From Acidobacteriota bacterium (GTDB lineage: Bacteria > Acidobacteriota > Terriglobia > Acidiferrales > UBA7541): a DNA stretch of 64,000 nucleotides. The first letter of the stretch is position 1. Each line of letters starts with the position of its first letter. A model generated the notes under the pieces. The model saw only the letters and a program-made list of their open reading frames with translations, ran no database searches and had not been told where the DNA came from. Below, piece after piece: positions 44,040 to 53,052 of the stretch. The translations under genes were made by a program, and so were the position numbers. The stretch spans positions 1-64,000 of the forward strand of contig JAKBLM010000017.1 in NCBI GenBank assembly GCA_021832085.1, written 5' to 3'.

Positions 44040-44369
44040 TCAAAACAGGCCCGGAATCTTCAGCAGGTTGCTCATGCCGGGCATGCCGCCCGCCAGGCTT
44101 TTCATCTGGTCGGCGAGTGCTTCGTCCACGCGCCGGCCGGCTTCGTTGACAGCGGAGCGAATCAGTTCCTGCAGCATCTCCTGGTCCTTGGCGGCGAAGA
44201 CCTCGGGTTCGACCTTGACGTCGGTGATCACTTTCTGGCCGTTCATCTTCACCACGACCATGCCGCCACCGGCCGACGCTTCCACCTGGATCGCGTCGAT
44301 TTGCCGTTGGAGATTCTCCTGCATTTGACGGAACTGGGTCATCATTTGCTGCAAAGCTTTCACTTCCAT
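44040..44369 (-). CDS. ybaB: YbaB/EbfC nucleoid-associated protein
   Basis: This 109-residue DNA-binding protein of the YbaB/EbfC family lies 2 bp after dnaX and before recR, the standard context. The core GGGMVVVKMNGQKVITDV and the C-terminal glycine-rich MKSLAGGMPGMSNL match the family. It forms tweezer-like dimers on DNA. Confidence 0.94.
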   Translation of the reverse strand: MEVKALQQMMTQFRQMQENLQRQIDAIQVEASAGGGMVVVKMNGQKVITDVKVEPEVFAAKDQEMLQELIRSAVNEAGRRVDEALADQMKSLAGGMPGMSNLLKIPGLF

Positions 44370-44371
44370 CG

Positions 44372-46345
44372 TCAGCTCCCGCCTGCAGGCTTTATCCCGG
44401 AAATTCGCCCGCCGAAACGATCGAGCACCGCACGGACCGCTGGATTCCGTTCGAACTCGACGCGCAAATCCCGGTCGCCCCCAGCCTCGGAACCGGAAAT
44501 TCCCGCCGGGCTTTTGGCCGCTTGCGCCCTGCCGGCCCGGCTCCCACTCAGTTTAACACAGACGCGAAACGACTTGCCGAGCGCCTGGTTCGCAAGAGTA
44601 CGCAGCTTTTCCATCGGCTCGCGCGCCTGCAACATTTCGGCCAGCGAGCGCTGCTCGGCAGGGAAGTAGAGGTGCAACTCGGCGCCGGAAATCTCCCAGC
44701 GAGTCACGTTTTCGAGCAGGGAATCGAGGAATTTCTGCTGCGCCGCGACCAGCGCGCGCACCGCTCGCACCTGTTGCGGCTCCATGCCCACCGTTTCCAC
44801 TTCGCCGAGTGCACCGTCATCCGCCGCGGTTTCCGGCGCCGGAGCTTGGGGTGAGTGGGTAGGGCCGGGTTTCAAACGCGCCTTTTGCGTCCCGAACTGG
44901 CTAAGGGGACCCGCCCCTACGGGCGCGTGATCCGATGGCGCATCTCTTCCCGCCGCGGGCTGGCTAGTGGCATGGTCTTCCGGCTGTGCCGGGGCGTGCG
45001 GATGCGCGGCGCTGGCCGACGGGCCACCGGCTGAAGCCGGCGCCACTGTGGCGCGGCCTTCAGGCTGTGCCGCGTCCGTGGCCGCGTATGGCGAAGGCTC
45101 CGCTTCCGCCGAAAATCGCCGGCGCGGGCTGCCCGCGGCCGACGGAGGCGTCCGCGAAGGCGTGGCTGCCGGCGCGGCAGCCGGCGTCGAGCCTGTTGCG
45201 CGCGGCATGCCCGCCTCGCCGCGCAGCTCGGCGACCAACTCTTCGAGCGGCACCAGCTTCGCCGCGTTCACAAGCCGCAGCAGGCCCATTTCCATGTGAA
45301 TGCGCGGATCGGGCTGGCGGCGCAGGTCGTACTGCGTCGAAAGCAAAATCTGGAAAAAGCGCGTCAGGTCCTCTTCGCTGAAGCGCGCCGCCTGCGCTTC
45401 CAGCCGCGGCCGTTCGTCGGCCGAAGCGGCCACCATGGGCGAATCGGCGCCGGCAACGCGAGCGATCAGCAGGTTGCGCACGTGGCGAATCGCTTCGCGG
45501 CAGAAGGAATCGAGATTCTCTCCGCTGGCGACCACCTGCTGCACCAGGGCGAGCGCGCGCTCGGTGGAACCGGAGGCGACGGCTTCCACCAACTCGTCGA
45601 GCATCTCCTCGCTCACCACCCCGAGCAGCTCGCGCACCTCGCGGTCGCTGATCGAGCGGTCGCAATAGGCGATCGCCTGCTCGAGTAGCGAGAGGCCGTC
45701 GCGCAGGCTCCCTTCGGCCGCGCGCGCAATCACGGCAACCGCGCCCGGCTCGATTTCCAGACCCTCGGCTGCGGTCACGCGTTCGATCGCGCCGGCGATC
45801 TCGTTGAAGGAGAGCGAGCGGAAATGGAAGTGCTGGGCGCGCGAGCGGATCGTTTCGGGCAGGTCTTCGGGCGAGGTCGTCGCCAGGATGAAAATCACGC
45901 GCTCGGGCGGTTCCTCGAGCGTTTTCAGCAGCGCGTTCGAGGCCTCCTCGGTGAGCTGGTGGGCTTCGTCGAGGATCACCACCTTGTAGCGGCCGGTGGC
46001 GGGCGCGTAGCGCACCATCTCGCGCAGCTCGCGGATCTGGTCGATGCCGCGATTGGAGGCCGCGTCGATCTCCATCACGTCGAGCGAGGAGCCGGAGGAG
46101 ATTTCCCGGCAGCGGTCGCACTCGTTGCACGGCTCGGGCGCCGGGCCCTTCTCGCAATTGAGCGCTTTGGCCAGGATGCGCGCCGTCGTCGTCTTGCCCA
46201 CGCCGCGGACGCCGGAAAAGATGTAAGCGTGCGCCACGCGATTCGTCCGAATCGCGTTTTGCAATGTCCGTGTGACGTGTTCCTGGCCCACCACGTCGGC
46301 AAAGGTCTGCGGCCGCCACTTCCGTGCAATCACCTGATAGTTCAT
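44372..46345 (-). CDS. dnaX: DNA polymerase III subunit gamma/tau, linker built partly from REP-like repeats
   Basis: DnaX is the ATPase of the clamp loader. The protein has 657 residues from the ATG at 46345. Walker A is GVRGVGKTT, the zinc site is CEKGPAPEPCNECDRC, and VVILDEAHQLTEEASNALL holds Walker B. The ATPase and collar domains occupy about 1-370. Residues 385-520 form a low-complexity proline/alanine linker, and parts of it (about 425-455 and 473-496) are encoded by REP-like hairpins. The C-terminal tau-type domain follows. No slippery A/T run for a shortened gamma form was spotted. Confidence 0.94.
   Translation of the reverse strand: MNYQVIARKWRPQTFADVVGQEHVTRTLQNAIRTNRVAHAYIFSGVRGVGKTTTARILAKALNCEKGPAPEPCNECDRCREISSGSSLDVMEIDAASNRGIDQIRELREMVRYAPATGRYKVVILDEAHQLTEEASNALLKTLEEPPERVIFILATTSPEDLPETIRSRAQHFHFRSLSFNEIAGAIERVTAAEGLEIEPGAVAVIARAAEGSLRDGLSLLEQAIAYCDRSISDREVRELLGVVSEEMLDELVEAVASGSTERALALVQQVVASGENLDSFCREAIRHVRNLLIARVAGADSPMVAASADERPRLEAQAARFSEEDLTRFFQILLSTQYDLRRQPDPRIHMEMGLLRLVNAAKLVPLEELVAELRGEAGMPRATGSTPAAAPAATPSRTPPSAAGSPRRRFSAEAEPSPYAATDAAQPEGRATVAPASAGGPSASAAHPHAPAQPEDHATSQPAAGRDAPSDHAPVGAGPLSQFGTQKARLKPGPTHSPQAPAPETAADDGALGEVETVGMEPQQVRAVRALVAAQQKFLDSLLENVTRWEISGAELHLYFPAEQRSLAEMLQAREPMEKLRTLANQALGKSFRVCVKLSGSRAGRAQAAKSPAGISGSEAGGDRDLRVEFERNPAVRAVLDRFGGRISGIKPAGGS
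44859..45073 (-). repeat. REP-like repeats embedded in the dnaX coding sequence
   Basis: Four elements lie in frame inside dnaX: a double GTAGGGCCGGGTTTC...CCCGCCCCTAC unit (44859-44920), a GTGGCATGG-type hairpin (44975-44999), CACCGGC-TGAA-GCCGGCG (45021-45046) and GCGGCC-TTCA-GGCTGTG (45049-45073). The same units occur between genes elsewhere. They keep the reading frame and encode part of the disordered linker. Confidence 0.8.
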
Positions 46346-46369
46346 TCGCGTCCTATGAAAGCTCACAGG

Positions 46370-46566
46370 GGCGTCCGCCAGAAGCGGGCGCCCCTACCGG
46401 AGAATTCGTTCGTGTTCGCGGCGGCGAGTTCGGAACCCGCCCCGCGAGGGACCGCGTCCGCGTTTATGAGACCGGATTGAGTCCCGCCCTGCAACAGAAA
46501 TCGTCCGCGTTCGCAGGGGGGTTGAAACGCGCCTTCCGCGTCCCGGACGGGCTTACGGTACCCGCT
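46370..46566. repeat. REP-like repeats between dnaX and the SRP RNA gene
   Basis: A GGGCGTCCGC...GGGCGCCCCTACC hairpin (46370-46398) and an inverted double GTTGAAACGCGCC...GTCCCGGACGGGCTTACGG element (46519-46566). They lie in the leader region of the dnaX operon. Confidence 0.65.
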
Positions 46567-46604
46567 CCTGCCAGAGAAATCGTTCCGTTTCCGGGGAAGT
46601 TGGA

Positions 46605-46708
<104 letters not shown>

Positions 46709-46946
46709 ACGTTCGAGAGCCTTCGGATCTCGAAAGCCGAGTCTAGCACAGCCCCCGACACCGACAAAGGCGGCGAGGCTGTGGGGAAACTTTTCCGGCC
46801 CTCCCACGCACTCCGTGAGTTTCGGTTCTGGAACCTGGGCCGCACTTGCGGGCGGCGGCTGGCGACGGCGTGCGCTATGCTCAAAAAAGGAATTCCTCCG
46901 CTATCCACAGCGCCAAATACGCCCCCATCAGGGCCAGGAGGAAGTG

Positions 46947-47642
46947 ATGAGGCGGAGTGTATCGATTGCCGCCGTGGCGCTTGTGGTGATGGGTCTGCTG
47001 GCCTGTTTGCCCGCCTACGGTAAGTCCACCATCCGTGTGATGAAGGGAACGGAAATCCATCTGGTGCTCCTCAATGGTTTGAGCACCACCCTCAACCGCG
47101 ACGGAGATCCTTTTGAAGCCATGCTGTCGGCGCCGGTTTTTCTCGGCAACCGGCTGCTTTTGCCGGCCGGCACCCGCGTTCAGGGCGTCGTTGCCCGTGT
47201 CTACGGTCCCAAGCGGTTCAACCTGTTCCGCGGCCAGGCGGCCATGGTGCTCGAATTCAGATCGATCGAGCTCGGCGGCGTCCGGATTCCGTGCCAGATG
47301 AGCATTCTCTCGATCGAGAAGAGCGGAAACGATCCGTCCCGGCGCAAGGACCTGAAAACCGTCGAGGGCTCGATCGTGCAGGAGAAACCGAACATCAAGG
47401 GCGATATCGAAACTGCCGCGATTGGCGTCGGTGGCGGCTCGCTCGTCGGCGCCATCTTCAGCCACGTGGTTCGCGGCCTGGCGCTCGGCGCTGCCGGCGG
47501 CGCGGCCTACGTGCTCATCCGCAAGGGCAAGAACGTCCGGCTGCCCGCGCAGACCGGCTTTCGCGTTCGCCTCGACACGACGATCACTTTCCCGGCCTCG
47601 CTACTCAACGGCACCGTGACGCAATCAGCGGTAGGGCGGTAA
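46947..47642 (+). CDS. Hypothetical secreted protein with glycine-zipper segment
   Basis: This 231-residue protein has a good CAGGAGG site before the ATG at 46947 and a signal peptide (MRRSVSIAAVALVVMGLLAC, possible lipobox LLAC at 17-20). The mature part has a beta-rich domain (DPFEAMLSAPVFLGNRLLLP) like those in acidobacterial TrbI/VirB10-like or DUF-type exported proteins, then a glycine-rich hydrophobic segment (IGVGGGSLVGAIFSHVVRG). No certain family. It stands alone on the plus strand. Confidence 0.7.
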   Translation: MRRSVSIAAVALVVMGLLACLPAYGKSTIRVMKGTEIHLVLLNGLSTTLNRDGDPFEAMLSAPVFLGNRLLLPAGTRVQGVVARVYGPKRFNLFRGQAAMVLEFRSIELGGVRIPCQMSILSIEKSGNDPSRRKDLKTVEGSIVQEKPNIKGDIETAAIGVGGGSLVGAIFSHVVRGLALGAAGGAAYVLIRKGKNVRLPAQTGFRVRLDTTITFPASLLNGTVTQSAVGR

Positions 47643-48021
47643 GGAGAGCCCCGGAGAACGGCAACGGCCTGCGTGGCTGGCGCCGTGCGGGTCCGCGCGT
47701 GGTCGTGTGCGGTGCAGCAGCGCGGCATTTGTCCCTCCGCCGGGCGAAAGCGCACAGCCAGGATTGGCTGTGCTACGGGAACCCAGCGTGTCGCCGCAGC
47801 TGCAAGCCCTGCCTCCGCCCGCTCTGCCGCCGCATTTTTTCCTCCCCTCCCGGCAAGAGAGAAAAGCGCCCAGCCAGGATGGCCTGCGCTACTGACGCAC
47901 GGACGGTGTGCGGGGGCGCCGGGAGCGCATGAGGAAGGGGCTGAACCCGGCGAAGGTTTTGGTAGCACAGCCAATCCTGGCTGTGCATGGTTCCCGACCT
48001 CGTACTGCCTGCCAAGACGAC
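47643..48021. repeat. Intergenic region with three CACAGCC-family hairpins
   Basis: CACAGCCAGGATTGGCTGTG-type elements lie at 47753-47777 and 47869-47895 (the second with a shifted stem) in one orientation and at 47963-47987 in the other. No gene was recognised. The two converging genes both end into this block. Confidence 0.75.
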
Positions 48022-49440
48022 TCAGTGTTTGCCCTGCTGCTTGCCCTTGAGCCGTGCCTCGCGCTGGAAATGGCGGTAGAGGCTGGTGCGGCCGATGCCG
48101 AGGATTTGCGCCGCGCGGACGCGATTACCGGCGCAGAAATCGAGCACGCGGGCAATGTGCTGGCGGCGAACCTCCTCGAGAGACACCGGCCGCCAGGTGT
48201 CGTCGAGTTCGAGCGCGGCCGGGTGCGGATTCTGCAGGTGCGGCGGCAAATCGGCGATGTCGACGAAATTCGACTCGGTGGTCAGGCAGGCGCTCGAGAT
48301 CACGTTTTCCAGTTCGCGCACGTTTCCCGGCCAGTGATAGCGCAGCAGCACCGCCTGCGCCCGCCGCGTCAGCCCGCGAATCGTTTTCCCGTACGCCTGG
48401 TTGTACTTTTTGAGGAAAAACTGCACCAGCAGCAGCACGTCCTCGATCCGCTCGACCAGGCTCGGAACGCGGATTTCCAGCGTCGAAAGCCGGTAGAAGA
48501 GGTCTTCACGGAATCGGCCAGCCATCACTTCCGAGCGCAGTTCGCGATTGGTGGCCGCGATCAGCCGCACGTCCACCTGGCGCACCTCGGGCGAGCCGAC
48601 GCGCTGGATTTCCCGGTTTTCGATCACGCGCAGCAGCTTCGACTGCATCCCGAGCGACATCTCGCCAATCTCGTCCAGGAAAACAGTGCCGCCGTTCGCG
48701 TATTCGAACAGGCCCGCCCGCGTGTCGGTGGCCCCGGTGAACGCCCCGCGCACATGGCCGAAGAGCTGGCTTTCGAGCAGCGTATCGACCAGCGCCGAGC
48801 AGTTGCACACGGCGAACCGCTGCGCCGCCACCGGGCTCAGCTTGTGCAGCGCCCAGGCCACTAGCTCCTTGCCGCTGCCCGTCGGCCCCACCACCAGCAC
48901 GTTGCGGAAGTGGCGCGCAATCTTCTGCACCCGCTCGAAGACGTCGATGATCGCCGGACTTCGCCCGACGATCCCGTGAAATTCCAGATGCGAGAGCAGC
49001 CGGTCTTCCAGGTCGCGAATATTGGCGCGCCGGCCGAATTCCTCGCCCAGCCGCTCGAGCGTGCGCTCCAGCCGCAGCCAGTCGATCGGCCGCGTCAGAA
49101 AATCGTAGGCGCCCTGCTTGATCGCCGCGACCGCCTCCTCGATCGGCTTGCTGTGGCCCAGCAGGATGACGTAAGCGCCTGGATCGATCTGGAGCGCCCG
49201 CTCGAGAAATTCAAGCCCTTGCATCCCGTCCAGCCCCATTTCGGCCAGCACCACGCGGTTTTGTCCCGAGCCGATCCGTTCGAGCGCTTCCTGCGGGCTC
49301 GCGGTAGTGAACGCCGGATAGCCCATCCGCTCCAGGTTTTCCCCGAGCGAATCGGCATCCTGGATTTCGCACCCCACGACGCAAACCGATAGCGTGCGTC
49401 GCCCCGTCAATGGAATTCGTCCTTCAGCGATGAGTGTCAT
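48022..49440 (-). CDS. Sigma-54-dependent response regulator (NtrC family) with non-canonical receiver
   Basis: This 472-residue regulator starts at the ATG at 49440. It has an N-terminal receiver-like domain (about 17-130), an AAA+ domain with Walker A GPTGSGKE, GAFTGA (sigma-54 contact, residues 232-237) and Walker B GGTVFLDEIGEM, and a Fis-type helix-turn-helix at the end (RAAQILGIGRTSLYRHF). In the receiver the acidic pocket is absent (CVVGCEI instead of VDDE), the phosphoacceptor aspartate is glutamate (LAEMGLDGM, E67) and the conserved lysine is arginine (TRPID). It is probably not phosphorylated and may be locked on or respond to another signal. No kinase gene is adjacent. Confidence 0.93.
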   Translation of the reverse strand: MTLIAEGRIPLTGRRTLSVCVVGCEIQDADSLGENLERMGYPAFTTASPQEALERIGSGQNRVVLAEMGLDGMQGLEFLERALQIDPGAYVILLGHSKPIEEAVAAIKQGAYDFLTRPIDWLRLERTLERLGEEFGRRANIRDLEDRLLSHLEFHGIVGRSPAIIDVFERVQKIARHFRNVLVVGPTGSGKELVAWALHKLSPVAAQRFAVCNCSALVDTLLESQLFGHVRGAFTGATDTRAGLFEYANGGTVFLDEIGEMSLGMQSKLLRVIENREIQRVGSPEVRQVDVRLIAATNRELRSEVMAGRFREDLFYRLSTLEIRVPSLVERIEDVLLLVQFFLKKYNQAYGKTIRGLTRRAQAVLLRYHWPGNVRELENVISSACLTTESNFVDIADLPPHLQNPHPAALELDDTWRPVSLEEVRRQHIARVLDFCAGNRVRAAQILGIGRTSLYRHFQREARLKGKQQGKH

Positions 49441-49800
49441 AGGCGGAAGGGAATGGCACGCGGTGTTCCATATGGGCAGGCTGTCGCAAAACCGGTCACC
49501 GCATGGCCGATGTGAAACAGCTAACCGAACCCGGCACATTCACTTAGCCTGCTCCGGCGCAATGCTGCCAGCAGGAGGCCGCGCCACGCGACAGCCCAGC
49601 CACGGCTCGTCGCCGCGTTCTGCTTCGGAACAATCTGTTTCAAAGGGAAACAACCCGCTCCTCACCGGATGGCCGGGCCGAGCGGGTTTGTGTAGCGCCA
49701 CCCTTTAGGGTGGCATGTTGTGGAAGTGTAGGGGCGGAAAAAGAGGGTGGGCTGAACGCTCGCCTCTACATAGCCATTCCCTGGCGTGTGAAAAACGCCG
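49441..49800. repeat. Intergenic region with hairpin and REP-like element
   Basis: A hairpin with AACCCGCTC / GAGCGGGTTT arms (about 49648-49690) runs into a GCC-family REP-like element in reverse orientation (49690-49715, stem GCCACCC with TTTA loop). No gene and no sigma-54 promoter were seen. Confidence 0.6.
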
Positions 49801-50175
49801 CTAGGGGAATTCCGCCGCCTCGTTCGGGCCAACGGCTTCTTCCTTGGACGACTGGCGCCGACGTAGCTTCCGCAAAATCACCCGGCTCAACTCGGCGCCT
49901 TCGGCCGAAGTCACCTCCACGATGCGGTAGGCGACCGGAAACGTGGGATAGCGCACGCGCGTGTCGGTGAGCCGCAGGAAAACGAGCAAGCCGGCGCGGA
50001 CCGGGTGATGCAGATAGACTGCACGCTCCCGCGGCGGATTCAGCTCGAGGATCGTCTTCTCGACGAAAAAGCTTTCGCGCACGTCCCAGCCGGAGACTTC
50101 CACACGGTAATCGTTCAGTGAGGGTCGCGAGTCCATCAGGAATGCCTGCGCCGGCTCTTGCAGTCGATATGCCAA
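49801..50175 (-). CDS. Hypothetical protein
   Basis: This 124-residue protein has no recognised family. It is beta-rich in the middle (YRVEVSGWDVRESFFVEKTILEL) with a basic stretch near the end (VILRKLRRRQ). The start could also be the ATG at 50136. It lies opposite the PPOX gene, with a short divergent spacer. Confidence 0.6.
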   Translation of the reverse strand: MAYRLQEPAQAFLMDSRPSLNDYRVEVSGWDVRESFFVEKTILELNPPRERAVYLHHPVRAGLLVFLRLTDTRVRYPTFPVAYRIVEVTSAEGAELSRVILRKLRRRQSSKEEAVGPNEAAEFP

Positions 50176-50385
50176 AGCCGGCCAGCGTTTTCGGTGGGTT
50201 GCGAGTCCTCGAAATGCGGCCTGTTACGCGGTGAAACAGATGTTGTGAAACGAATCGTCCCCGCCCCGCTCGCCGGCCTTTTGTGCCGCTCATTTCAGCT
50301 CCCGGTGTGGCCGTCGCGGTCGCCCGTGTTTCGGAAAAGTGCTATAAATTTCCCATTCGAAAATTTCTGTGGGCAGGAGCGACTG

Positions 50386-50787
50386 ATGGCAGCATCCATC
50401 CCGGAACAGTATCTCGACCTCATCAACACCAAGAAAGCTTTTGCTCAACTCGCCACGCTGATGCCCGACGGCTCGCCGCAGGTCACGCCGGTCTGGCTCG
50501 ATCTGGCCGATGGGTTCGTGCGCGTCAATTCGGCGCGGGGACGCCAGAAGGATTACAACATGCGCCGCGAGCCGCGTGTCGCGCTCTGCCTGATGGACCC
50601 CGACAATCCCTATCGCTACCTGGAAATCCGCGGCCGCGTGGTCGAGGTGACCGAGCAGGGCGCCGACGCCCACATCGACCTCCTGGCCAAGAAATACCTC
50701 GGCGCCGATAGCTATCCTTTTCGCCAGAATGGCGAAGTCCGCGTGATCTATAAAATCGAGATCACCCGCGCCTACGGCCACGGATAG
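50386..50787 (+). CDS. PPOX-class (pyridoxamine-phosphate oxidase-like) flavin/F420-binding protein
   Basis: This 133-residue split-barrel protein has the opening block FAQLATLMPDGSPQVTPVW of PPOX-class F420-dependent enzymes and the NMRREPRVALCLMDP segment. Members reduce small molecules with F420H2 or bind FMN. The ATG at 50386 has a CAGGAG site, and TATAAA at 50343 may be its -10. No operon partner. Confidence 0.85.
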   Translation: MAASIPEQYLDLINTKKAFAQLATLMPDGSPQVTPVWLDLADGFVRVNSARGRQKDYNMRREPRVALCLMDPDNPYRYLEIRGRVVEVTEQGADAHIDLLAKKYLGADSYPFRQNGEVRVIYKIEITRAYGHG

Positions 50788-50978
50788 CGCCGGAACGCCC
50801 CCAACGCTTTTCCTGGCACAGGCAATCCTGCCTCGGCGTTTTTGATGGAGAGGTGTGCCGGAAAAACAGGCGCGAGGCAAGCCGTGCCCTGGTGGTGACC
50901 CCGGGTGTATTGCCCTGCAGAAAACCACGCTCGGGCAGAGGCTATCCGTGATAGGCTTGAGCCGTCTTGGAGGCGCCC

Positions 50979-51743
50979 GTGCGTTTCCGGCTGCCCAGCC
51001 TCGTCCTTCCCGCATTCTTCCTGACGCTTGCCGCGGACACCCTTGCGCCCGCACACGCCGCCACGCTCCGCCAGTGGCAAGATCGCGGGCTCCGTATCCA
51101 CACGCCGCCGAAATCTTCCCACTGGCCCACGGATCCGGCGATCCGGGTCGAGGAGAAAACACAAAGCAGGAAGATCGTCTACAAGGTGACGCCGGTCTAT
51201 CCGGCCATCGCGAAAACGGAAGGCATCCGGGGGACGGTCAGGCTGCGCGCCTTCATCGACACGCAGGGCAATGTGCAGGCATTGCAATACCTTTCCGGAC
51301 CACCGCTCCTGGTGCCCGCAACGTTGCGCGCGGTCAGGCGGTGGGAGTACAAGCCGACTTTCCTGAACGGCAAGCCGGTCAACGTGGAAACGACGATTGA
51401 CGTCACCTTCGGCCTGCCCGAGAGGGCAAACGTTCAGGTGCAGTCCGGGAACGCGTTGCCGAGGCTGATTCATCGCGTGCTGCCAAAGTATCCGCCCGAG
51501 GCCAAAGCCAGGGGAATTCAAGGGCAGGTGTTGCTGAGCGCCGTCATCCGCAAGGACGGCCACGTCGAAATTCCGAGGACAGTTTCCGGAGATCCGATTC
51601 TCGCAAAAGCGGCGATCGAAGCCGTGCGACAGTGGGTTTGCGAACCGGTCCTGATAAATGGGAAGCCTGTAGAGGTCCGGACGACGGTCACCGTTCTTTT
51701 CACTCTGTCGAGGCACAAGAAAGCAAAGGAGGGCCAAAAGTGA
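50979..51743 (+). CDS. Periplasmic protein with two TonB C-terminal domains
   Basis: This 254-residue protein starts at a GTG with GGAGG 6 nt upstream. A signal peptide (RFRLPSLVLPAFFLTLAA...AHA) is followed by two TonB_C-type repeats, each with the pattern P.YP..A...GI.G.V......G.V......G...L..A...AV.QW.Y.P.. (about 75-145 and 165-245). It lacks the proline-rich spanning arm of true TonB, so it is probably free in the periplasm. First of three coupled genes; its stop overlaps the next GTG. Confidence 0.82.
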   Translation: MRFRLPSLVLPAFFLTLAADTLAPAHAATLRQWQDRGLRIHTPPKSSHWPTDPAIRVEEKTQSRKIVYKVTPVYPAIAKTEGIRGTVRLRAFIDTQGNVQALQYLSGPPLLVPATLRAVRRWEYKPTFLNGKPVNVETTIDVTFGLPERANVQVQSGNALPRLIHRVLPKYPPEAKARGIQGQVLLSAVIRKDGHVEIPRTVSGDPILAKAAIEAVRQWVCEPVLINGKPVEVRTTVTVLFTLSRHKKAKEGQK

Positions 51744-52201
51744 AATCGACATTCGTTTCTTTTGCCGTGAGCTTGCTGCTCGTTTGCGCGACGCCGGCGC
51801 TTGCGCGCCAGGGCGCCGCATCATCGTCTGCCGCGAATTCGCAGGAACAAGCGCGCGTCATTCCTGGACCTTCGACAGCGGGGCAGGCGGCGTTGGTCCA
51901 CTTGGTCACACCGGTCTATCCGAAAGCGGCGATCGCGAAGGGCATCCAGGGAACGGTTTACTTCGACGCCGTGATCGGCCCAGCCGGCCACGTGAAAAAA
52001 TTGAAATTGCTATACGGCAATGCCATGCTGGCCAAGGCTGCCGAGCCGGCGATTCGCCAGTGGGTGTACAAACCGACCAAGGTCAACGGCCAACCGGTCG
52101 GGGTTGAGACAACTGTCAACGTCCGGTTTGAGTTGTCCAAGCAAGCGACGGCCAAAGCGAAGCCGGCCAAGCCTGCCAAGGCCAAGGAGACGCACGAGTG
52201 A
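51740..52201 (+). CDS. Periplasmic protein with one TonB C-terminal domain
   Basis: This 153-residue protein has a signal peptide (SFAVSLLLVCATPALA) and one TonB_C domain (VTPVYPKAAIAKGIQGTV ... IRQWVYKPTKVNG). The C-terminus is a lysine/alanine/proline tail. GTGA overlaps on both sides couple it to its neighbours, and AAAGGAGGG precedes the start. Confidence 0.82.
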   Translation: MKSTFVSFAVSLLLVCATPALARQGAASSSAANSQEQARVIPGPSTAGQAALVHLVTPVYPKAAIAKGIQGTVYFDAVIGPAGHVKKLKLLYGNAMLAKAAEPAIRQWVYKPTKVNGQPVGVETTVNVRFELSKQATAKAKPAKPAKAKETHE

Positions 52202-52926
52202 GATTTCGCCCTGTTTTTTGCGCCAGCGCGCTGCTGTTTGCTTTCGGAACGCCCGCGCTGGCGCACCCGGGCCGGAGCCAATCGCCCGCCTCGAATTCGC
52301 AACAGCAACAGCAGAAGCAGCAGAAGCGCGTCATCAAAGTCCCGATGAAGGTGATCTACGCCAAGCTCCTGCACTCGGTCCCGCCCGTCTATCCGCCCGC
52401 CGCCAAAGCGAAAGGCATTCAGGGCACGGTGGTGCTGGCCGGCATGGTAGGCATCGACGGCCGCGCGACCGACTTGCGGCTCGTCTCCGGTCCGCGCGCC
52501 CTGGCCGGCGCGGCAATGGCCGCCGTGCGCCAGTGGGTTTTCCAGCCAGCCACTTTCGACGGCAAGCGGAGGCCGGTGCCCTGGACGTTCCACCTGAATT
52601 TCGAGCGGCCGGCGAAAAAAGAGGTCACGAAGCGAATTCGGGTGAGCAGGCAGGAGATGACGGGCAACCTGGTGCGCCAAGTCGCTCCCGTCTATCCGGC
52701 CGCGGCCGAGCAAAAGGGCATCCATGGCAAGGTGGTGCTACGCGCGCTCGTGGGCAAAGACGGCCACGTGCTCAAGCTAAGCCGCGTATCCGGAAACCTG
52801 ATCCTCGCGAAAGCGGCCATCGCGGCCGTGCGCCAGTGGGTCTACCGGCCGACTCTGGTGGATGGCGAGCCCGTTGACGTCCACATGACCGTCACGGTCA
52901 ATTTCGCGTCGACCCCGCGCCGATAG
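52198..52926 (+). CDS. Periplasmic protein with two TonB C-terminal domains
   Basis: This 242-residue protein has a signal peptide (PVFCASALLFAFGTPALA), a glutamine-rich linker (SNSQQQQQKQQK) and two TonB_C domains (VPPVYPPAAKAKGIQG; VAPVYPAAAEQKGIHG). Started at the GTG at 52198 that overlaps the previous stop. The three genes carry five TonB_C copies in total, likely from local duplication. Confidence 0.82.
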   Translation: MRFRPVFCASALLFAFGTPALAHPGRSQSPASNSQQQQQKQQKRVIKVPMKVIYAKLLHSVPPVYPPAAKAKGIQGTVVLAGMVGIDGRATDLRLVSGPRALAGAAMAAVRQWVFQPATFDGKRRPVPWTFHLNFERPAKKEVTKRIRVSRQEMTGNLVRQVAPVYPAAAEQKGIHGKVVLRALVGKDGHVLKLSRVSGNLILAKAAIAAVRQWVYRPTLVDGEPVDVHMTVTVNFASTPRR

Positions 52927-53013
52927 CCGCTCCGCGCAAGGAAATGTGGATCGCCGACGCACACCGGGACGGCGATGCCGAAGCCCGCGTCGTTCCGCGC
53001 CGCCAAAATTGGG

Positions 53014-53042
53014 TTGACACCGCTTCGCAGCCTTCATAGCAT
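53014..53042 (+). promoter_or_regulatory. Promoter of the first glycosidase gene
   Basis: A perfect TTGACA (53014-53019) and TAGCAT (53037-53042) are separated by 17 nt, and the ATG at 53053 follows 10 nt after the -10. The message would have almost no leader, and no ribosome site is present. Confidence 0.75.
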
Positions 53043-53052
53043 CGCCAACCCG

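Noticed and set aside
49441..49560. Sigma-54 promoter (TGGCAC-N5-TTGC) upstream of the NtrC-like gene
   Set aside because: A TGGCACGCGGT segment is present but the -12 TTGC half is missing.
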